From Ammoniphilus oxalaticus (GTDB taxonomy: Bacteria > Bacillota > Bacilli > Aneurinibacillales > RAOX-1): a DNA stretch of 64,000 nucleotides. Position 1 is the first letter of the stretch. Every line of letters starts with the position of its first letter. The position numbers and the translations under genes were made by a program. Under the pieces are notes generated by a model that searched no databases, was not told where the DNA came from, and worked only from the letters and a program-made list of their open reading frames with translations. Positions 59,484-64,000 of this stretch are shown piece after piece. The stretch lies in the NCBI RefSeq assembly GCF_003609605.1, contig NZ_MCHY01000008.1, positions 620,001 to 684,000 on the forward strand, written 5' to 3'.

Positions 59484-59671
59484 TCAGATGTCCCTCCTAA
59501 AAGTTTGAATCTCGACATGCTCCTATCCGCGCAAAAGCGCATAACATATTTCAAATGATAATAATGCCTTTTTAATCAGCATAACCCATTTTAAATTAGT
59601 GTATCCAATTGCGCGAGTACTTTATAAAAAAGGGTTGAATTAAGGGGATGAATAGCGTTTCCATTCGACCG

Positions 59672-59711
59672 AAAAATAAAAAAGTCACCTCCTTTTCCAG
59701 GAGATGACTTC
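59672..59711 (-). terminator. Terminator of the 59728 gene
   Basis: Minus strand AAGTCATCTCCT/AGGAGGTGACTT with one mismatch, followed by TTTTATTTTT. Confidence 0.85.
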
Positions 59712-59727
59712 CGCGTTATTTAGCGTG

Positions 59728-60306
59728 TTAGGTTGCCTCTAGTACGAACAATTCATGGGCTAATTTTGTTAAAGCTGAGTCAATATCATTCAGATGCTCG
59801 CCTTTATTACGCTGTTCAAGCAGTTGGTCGACTTGGAGTTTAACCCAAGCGATCTGATCTTCAACGCCTTGCGCTTCGTACAACCGTCGTAAATCTCCCA
59901 ACGTATCTTCAAATTCATAAACGAGCCGTATTTTATTATTTCTCACTTCTTGAATTTTAATGACGATGCCGTATGCATAGTCGTAGCGCATCGAAAACGA
60001 TTCATAAATCCTTTGGACTTTGGCATGACCTTTGTAATCTGTAACCGTTTTGCGGATCATATTAGCCAATTTTAGATCTTTGACCATAACAGATCCTTCT
60101 AATACATACCGATGACCATAAGATTGAAAAGTTAGCGGGATGACTTGATCCTTGTCTTGCAACGAGAGCTCTGTATCCCCGTTATCGAGGACACATACTT
60201 GCGGTGTGGACTCTTGTTCGAAGTATTGAATGATGTGTTTCATTTGAACAGGGGTTACTTGAAGTTTTAAAAATTCATAATTTGTGGCTAACCTCTTAGC
60301 CATCAT
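59728..60306 (-). CDS. Hypothetical protein, 192 residues
   Basis: Cytosolic, mixed alpha/beta protein with one Cys. A beta-rich middle (VIPLTFQSYGHRYVLEGS, YAYGIVIKIQEV, IRLVYEFE) precedes a helical end (DQIAWVKLQVDQLLEQ). I do not recognise it. Two ATG codons stand together at the start; GGAGAG lies upstream. The AT-rich 230 bases before the Y-polymerase gene contain no other ORF. Confidence 0.6.
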   Translation of the reverse strand: MMAKRLATNYEFLKLQVTPVQMKHIIQYFEQESTPQVCVLDNGDTELSLQDKDQVIPLTFQSYGHRYVLEGSVMVKDLKLANMIRKTVTDYKGHAKVQRIYESFSMRYDYAYGIVIKIQEVRNNKIRLVYEFEDTLGDLRRLYEAQGVEDQIAWVKLQVDQLLEQRNKGEHLNDIDSALTKLAHELFVLEAT

Positions 60307-60536
60307 AAAAATCTCTCCTATTTTAACCGAGTATCATTATTATAACAGAAATTGATAAAAAATTCTCGGCGATAAAGTGGAAAAAAAACGATGGATTTCG
60401 CATAGCGCATGGTTGCATGTTGAATTATATAAATAATCGCCCCTTTCCATTAGGTAACGTCTTTTATCTCTTAAATACATATCTCTTTTATTTAATATTT
60501 ATTCATTACTTCATTATTTTCTCCATTTTATTCAAC

Positions 60537-60566
60537 TTGAATGTTCGCGCTCTGTTCGCATATAAT
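60537..60566 (+). promoter_or_regulatory. Promoter of the Y-family polymerase gene
   Basis: TTGAAT at 60537-60542, 18-base spacer, TATAAT at 60561-60566; a LexA box begins 6 bases later. Confidence 0.7.
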
Positions 60567-60572
60567 ATATAG

Positions 60573-60586
60573 CGAACAAATGTTCT
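60573..60586 (+). promoter_or_regulatory. LexA/DinR (SOS) box
   Basis: CGAACAAATGTTCT fits the Bacillus consensus GAAC-N4-GTTC exactly and covers the expected transcription start. Confidence 0.88.
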
Positions 60587-60603
60587 GGTTGATGAGGTGG
60601 ATT

Positions 60604-61869
60604 ATGTTTGATTATAGTCAAATGCCTAACCGCTCGATCTTGATGATCGACGCAAAAAGCTTTTATGCTTCCGCCCACTGCGCTTTACTCGGTTTAGATC
60701 CGTTAACGACGTATTTGGCCGTGGTGGGGGACCCTGAACGAAGCGGCTCGATTGTGCTCGCCGCGTCTCCTGCCTTGAAGCGGGATTTTGGGGTTAAAAA
60801 TGTATCTCGTTTTTTTGAATTGCCGCGTGATCCAAGGATTCAAATTGTAAAAGCAAAAATGGGAAAGTATTTAGAAGTCAGTGTAGAAATTACGAAAATA
60901 CTAGGACGTTTCGCTCCTTTTGATAGTATTTTACAATACTCGGTCGATGAAGCTTGGATCGACATCACAGGCACAGAAAAGTTGTTCGGGGATAAATGGA
61001 ATGTGGCAAGCAAGATCAAACAAACGGTTTGGGAGGAATTACGCATTCCGTTAGCGATCGGGATCGGTCCCAATATGCTGATTGCTAAGCTTTGTTTGGA
61101 TCTTGGGGCAAAAAAAACGGCGGAAGGGATTGCGGAATGGACGTATCAAGATTTGCCTGCCGAATTGTGGCCGCGTCCCGTCAAAGAAATGTGGGGGATT
61201 GGTTCGCGCATGGAGCGGAATTTACATCGGCTCGGGATTCGCTCTGTCGGTCATTTAGCTCAATTCGAACGTGATCGTTTAGAAAAGCGATTTGGGATTA
61301 TGGGTGTTCAACTATACAACCATGCTTGGGGGATTGATTTTTCATGCGTGCGTCCGACCGCCAATCAACCGCATAAAAGCTATGGGAATGGGATTACCTT
61401 GTTGCGAGATTACAGCAAAGTTTCTGAGATCCAAGTCGTGATTCGCGAATTGGCTGATGAAGTCACAAGTCGGGCGCGGCGGGATCGGATGATGGGCAGC
61501 ACAATCTCTTTATCTATTGGTTATTCTAAAGAGGAAGCAGGGGGATTTACACGTTCGCTCACACTTCCGACCCCGACTTATTTAGAAGATGAAGTATATA
61601 AAACTTGTTTGCAACTTTTTGAGCAGAACCATGTTCCAGGCAACAATGCGCGCAATGTGTATGTTAGCTTGTCCAATCTATGCTCGGATCAGTATGCGCA
61701 GTTAGAATTGTTCGATTTTGAAAAGAGGGAGCAGAAACATAGGCTTGCGTTTACGATTGATAAAATTCGCGATGCGTTTGGTTCAACTTCGATTATGAAA
61801 GCGTCTAGCTTATTGGAAGAAGGCATAGCGATAGATCGAAGTAAAAAAATCGGGGGACACTTTGGATAG
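60604..61869 (+). CDS. Y-family DNA polymerase (YqjW/UvrX/UmuC-like)
   Basis: 421-residue translesion polymerase. The palm motif IDAKSFYASAHCALLG near 13-28 carries the first catalytic Asp, and SVDEAWIDITG near 113-123 carries the Asp-Glu pair. The little-finger domain extends to about 360. The C terminus contains the beta-clamp-binding-like QLELFDF near 377-383. The LexA box covers the transcription start, so it is DNA-damage induced. The start is ATG 60604, with GAGGTGG upstream; an ATG at 60541 lies between the -35 and -10. Residue motifs are more like YqjW/UvrX than PolY1/DinB. It may increase mutation under damage. Confidence 0.9.
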   Translation: MFDYSQMPNRSILMIDAKSFYASAHCALLGLDPLTTYLAVVGDPERSGSIVLAASPALKRDFGVKNVSRFFELPRDPRIQIVKAKMGKYLEVSVEITKILGRFAPFDSILQYSVDEAWIDITGTEKLFGDKWNVASKIKQTVWEELRIPLAIGIGPNMLIAKLCLDLGAKKTAEGIAEWTYQDLPAELWPRPVKEMWGIGSRMERNLHRLGIRSVGHLAQFERDRLEKRFGIMGVQLYNHAWGIDFSCVRPTANQPHKSYGNGITLLRDYSKVSEIQVVIRELADEVTSRARRDRMMGSTISLSIGYSKEEAGGFTRSLTLPTPTYLEDEVYKTCLQLFEQNHVPGNNARNVYVSLSNLCSDQYAQLELFDFEKREQKHRLAFTIDKIRDAFGSTSIMKASSLLEEGIAIDRSKKIGGHFG

Positions 61870-61965
61870 CAAAGTAGTTCGATCGGTAGTGATAATCTTC
61901 ACTGAATCGGTCATCCTATCATAGTAAGATGGATATAACAAACAGAGAAGAGGAGGGGGAACAAC

Positions 61966-62196
61966 ATGGAATTTCAAGCCAAAGTAGATGTTAGAACGTA
62001 TGAACCGAAGAAAAGACATCCTATCATTTTCGAAACGTTTGATCGCTTACAGTCGGGACAACAGATGGAGCTTACGAACGATCATGACCCGCGCCCTCTA
62101 CGATATACGTTTATGATGGAAAGATCTGAACAATTTGATTGGCGCTATTTAGAGGAGGGTCCTGATGTGTGGCGCGTGGCGATTAAGAAGATGTAG
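61966..62196 (+). CDS. DUF2249 domain protein
   Basis: 76-residue protein. The family pattern is clear: RHPIIFETFDRLQSGQQMEL, then TNDHDPRPLRYTF and EQFDWRYLEEGPDVWRV. DUF2249 proteins are TusA-like in fold and often linked to denitrification or sulfur metabolism, but the function is unknown. GAGGAGGGGG precedes the ATG by 7-8 bases. Confidence 0.85.
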   Translation: MEFQAKVDVRTYEPKKRHPIIFETFDRLQSGQQMELTNDHDPRPLRYTFMMERSEQFDWRYLEEGPDVWRVAIKKM

Positions 62197-62212
62197 TATA
62201 AGATCGTTCGAT

Positions 62213-62257
62213 AAAAAAGCGGGTGAGAAGAGAACAGAGGGTTGTTCTTCTCACCCG
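62213..62257 (-). terminator. Terminator of the chemoreceptor at 62265
   Basis: Minus strand GCGGGTGAGAAGA/TCTTCTCACCCGC with more inner pairing, followed by six T. Confidence 0.9.
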
Positions 62258-62264
62258 CATTGTG

Positions 62265-64000
62265 TTATTCCAATTTAAAGCTACGGACCATCATATTCAA
62301 TTCCTCGGATAATTGAGCTAAACTATCTGCGCTATCATTCATCTCTAGCATAGAAGAACATTGCTGTTGAGCAGTAGCGGCGCTTTGCGTAATACCTGCG
62401 GAGGCTTCTTCCGACGCAGCGGCAATGCTGTCGCCCGCTTGACTTACTTGATCGCTATGTTTAGCAATTTCCGTTAGGTTGATCGAGATGTTATCAATTC
62501 GCTTTAGCATGTCAGACATTGCTTCATTAATGGAATCAAAATTTTGGCGGCTAATGTTCATTTGTTTGTTCCCTAATGCCACTTTTTCGTAACCAGATTC
62601 TAGGGAAAGCGTGACCGCTTTTGTTTCTGTTTGGATTCCAACAATGATTTCGGTAATGTCGGTGACTGAATGACGCACTTGTTCCGCTAATTTACGAACC
62701 TCATCTGCTACAACGGCAAACCCTCTTCCAGCTTCCCCAGCCCGAGCCGCTTCGATTGCTGCGTTTAATGCAAGTAAATTCGTTTGTTCCGCAATGTTTT
62801 GGATGACATTGATTAATTTTGATATTTCCTGTGATTGTTCATTTAATCCACTCACTTTTTCAACCGAATCTGTAACGAGGTATGTAATTTCATCCATTTG
62901 TTGTACGGACAGTTCCATTTGCTCTTTTCCTTCAGTAGAAAGTTTATGCACATGTTGCGAAGCTTCAATTAAGTTTTCTCCGTCGCGATTGGAATCCACT
63001 ATTTGATCGTTCAAATGGGTGATAAGATCGGAAATTTGACTCGATGCGCCCGCTTGTTCTTCCGAACCTGCCGACAACTGTTCCATCGTCGCCGCGATTT
63101 GTTGGGCCCCTGCGCTCACCTCATTTGCAGCTTGCGCCATTTCCTCGCTTTGAGCGTTTAATTCTTGGGATGTTCCCGCCAGATTCTTGATAATCCCTTT
63201 TAATTGCTCCTGCAGTGTATTCATCGCTAAAGCTAGTTTTCCCGTTTCATCGCTAGAATGGATTTCCAATGGGGAGTGAGATAAATCGCCATTTGCCAAC
63301 TCATTCATGCGTGTTGACACCTCAGTGATTGGGTTTGCAATACGGTTGGAGAAGACCCAAACGATACAGCTACCGATTAGTAGAGCAATCCCAACTGTAA
63401 TTAATGCGGTATTTCGGATATGATAAGCCGCTAGGTTGAAATCACTCATATACGTGCTTGCGTTAACGACCCAGCCCCAATCGGGATCCGTTTCAGAATA
63501 GGTTACTTTGGGCTCAATTCGATTCTCATCATCTGGGTGGGCCCATTGGTAATAAACAAATCCGCCCCCTTGATCCCCAACTCGAATGCTTTCTTGGACG
63601 AACTTGAATCCATCGACATCTTCCACATCCCAAAGGTTCTGCCCTTCTAAAGTAGGGTGAGCAACATCAACCCCTTGATGATCCAATACATATAAATACC
63701 CATTTGAGCCAATGTCGATATTTTTATTAATCGGTCGAGTGCCGTCTGCGTTCATTTCTCCTAAAATTGCAACTTTCACCTTTTCTTGCGCTTCATCTAA
63801 CGAAAGACTCCCTTTTTCGACTTCCTCGTTTAAAGCATTGATTAATTCTAGCGTCATCACGACACTATTTTTTAAGTTCGTAGCGCCTGCCTCATCTAAG
63901 GAGTTTTTGCTCGATTGGTAACCTAATATTCCGAGTATGATCAGCGGAATAGCTAATAAAGCGAGTGAAGTGACCATCAGTTTCATCTTGATGGTATTGA
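62265..64000 (-). CDS. Methyl-accepting chemotaxis protein with Cache sensor (5' end beyond window)
   Basis: At least 573 residues. TM1 opens the visible part ([19 protein letters not shown]). A Cache domain follows (about 35-195) with [19 protein letters not shown] and [15 protein letters not shown], typical of dCache/sCache sensors. TM2 is near 200-220, HAMP near 222-275, and the signalling tip ends [21 protein letters not shown] near 400-420. The visible ATG at 63986 is followed upstream by the in-frame codons for N-T-I-K, as in the cytosolic head of such receptors. The true start is probably outside the window. The ligand is not known. Confidence 0.9.
   Translation of the reverse strand, partial: NTIKMKLMVTSLALLAIPLIILGILGYQSSKNSLDEAGATNLKNSVVMTLELINALNEEVEKGSLSLDEAQEKVKVAILGEMNADGTRPINKNIDIGSNGYLYVLDHQGVDVAHPTLEGQNLWDVEDVDGFKFVQESIRVGDQGGGFVYYQWAHPDDENRIEPKVTYSETDPDWGWVVNASTYMSDFNLAAYHIRNTALITVGIALLIGSCIVWVFSNRIANPITEVSTRMNELANGDLSHSPLEIHSSDETGKLALAMNTLQEQLKGIIKNLAGTSQELNAQSEEMAQAANEVSAGAQQIAATMEQLSAGSEEQAGASSQISDLITHLNDQIVDSNRDGENLIEASQHVHKLSTEGKEQMELSVQQMDEITYLVTDSVEKVSGLNEQSQEISKLINVIQNIAEQTNLLALNAAIEAARAGEAGRGFAVVADEVRKLAEQVRHSVTDITEIIVGIQTETKAVTLSLESGYEKVALGNKQMNISRQNFDSINEAMSDMLKRIDNISINLTEIAKHSDQVSQAGDSIAAASEEASAGITQSAATAQQQCSSMLEMNDSADSLAQLSEELNMMVRSFKLE

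Noticed and set aside
1-64000. CRISPR arrays, prophage, transposons, tRNA or rRNA genes
   Set aside because: No regularly spaced repeats, integrase or transposase motifs, or tRNA/rRNA signatures were recognised on either strand.

Overview
The window is chromosomal DNA from an endospore-forming, motile member of the Bacillales (Firmicutes). Several features point there together: strong AGGAGG-type ribosome binding sites with many TTG and GTG starts; sporulation and germination genes (YheC/YheD ATP-grasp, GerD-like, SpoVIF-like, YjcZ-like, a Kin-type kinase); a bacillithiol-disulfide reductase (YpdA); an SR1P peptide gene; ydaO-type c-di-AMP and FMN riboswitches; and a LexA/DinR box of the Bacillus type. 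No rRNA, tRNA, insertion sequence, prophage or CRISPR array was seen. Genus-level placement is not possible from the sequence alone.

Layout. 1-5.4 kb: the end of argJ, a HAD phosphatase, a MoxR-type AAA+/VWA pair (YojN/YojO, NorQ/NorD-like) and a metallo-beta-lactamase-fold hydrolase. 5.4-10.1 kb: ion handling, with a Ca2+/H+ antiporter and a small K+ channel on the minus strand. A Fur-box-controlled unit for a 30-residue membrane peptide then faces a PfeT/ZosA-type P1B-4 ATPase. 10.4-24.2 kb: a CvfC-like HEAT protein, YhfI-like hydrolase, alpha/beta hydrolase, solitary purF, SLH-domain protein, YheC/YheD, a PrmA-like methyltransferase, a GlmS whose N-terminal Cys is replaced by Ser, and a chemoreceptor. 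24.2-31 kb: a TolB-like propeller protein, a UvrD-like helicase and two NlpC/P60 cell-wall enzymes, one under a c-di-AMP riboswitch. 31-39.4 kb: fabH, ypdA, lipoproteins, an LD-carboxypeptidase, a short RecJ, plsC and a SodC lipoprotein. 39.4-51.6 kb: a sensor kinase, an XRE regulator, a predicted small RNA, helD, yqfA, an aminotransferase, tag, a 3D-domain protein split by a -1 frame change, a MATE transporter, an HD-GYP protein and DUF3243. 51.6-64 kb: GerD-like lipoprotein, the ribDEAH operon with a composite leader, a truncated sensor, an SR1P gene, a LexA-controlled Y-family polymerase and a second chemoreceptor that runs off the window.

How they fit together. The clearest pathway is riboflavin synthesis: FMN aptamer, 34-codon leader ORF, terminator, then four contiguous genes covering GTP and ribulose 5-phosphate to riboflavin. 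Cell-envelope homeostasis (NlpC/P60, 3D, S66 peptidase, SLH) and metal control (Fur box, PfeT) are recurring themes.

The observations most worth checking are: the Fur-controlled micro-gene opposite pfeT; a slippery A AAT TTT site directly before the stop that separates a coiled-coil segment from its 3D domain; the Ser-for-Cys GlmS; an intergenic minus-strand small RNA with its own promoter and terminator; and the FMN riboswitch-uORF-terminator leader. All functional names rest on recognised motifs and remembered family resemblance; no database search was run.
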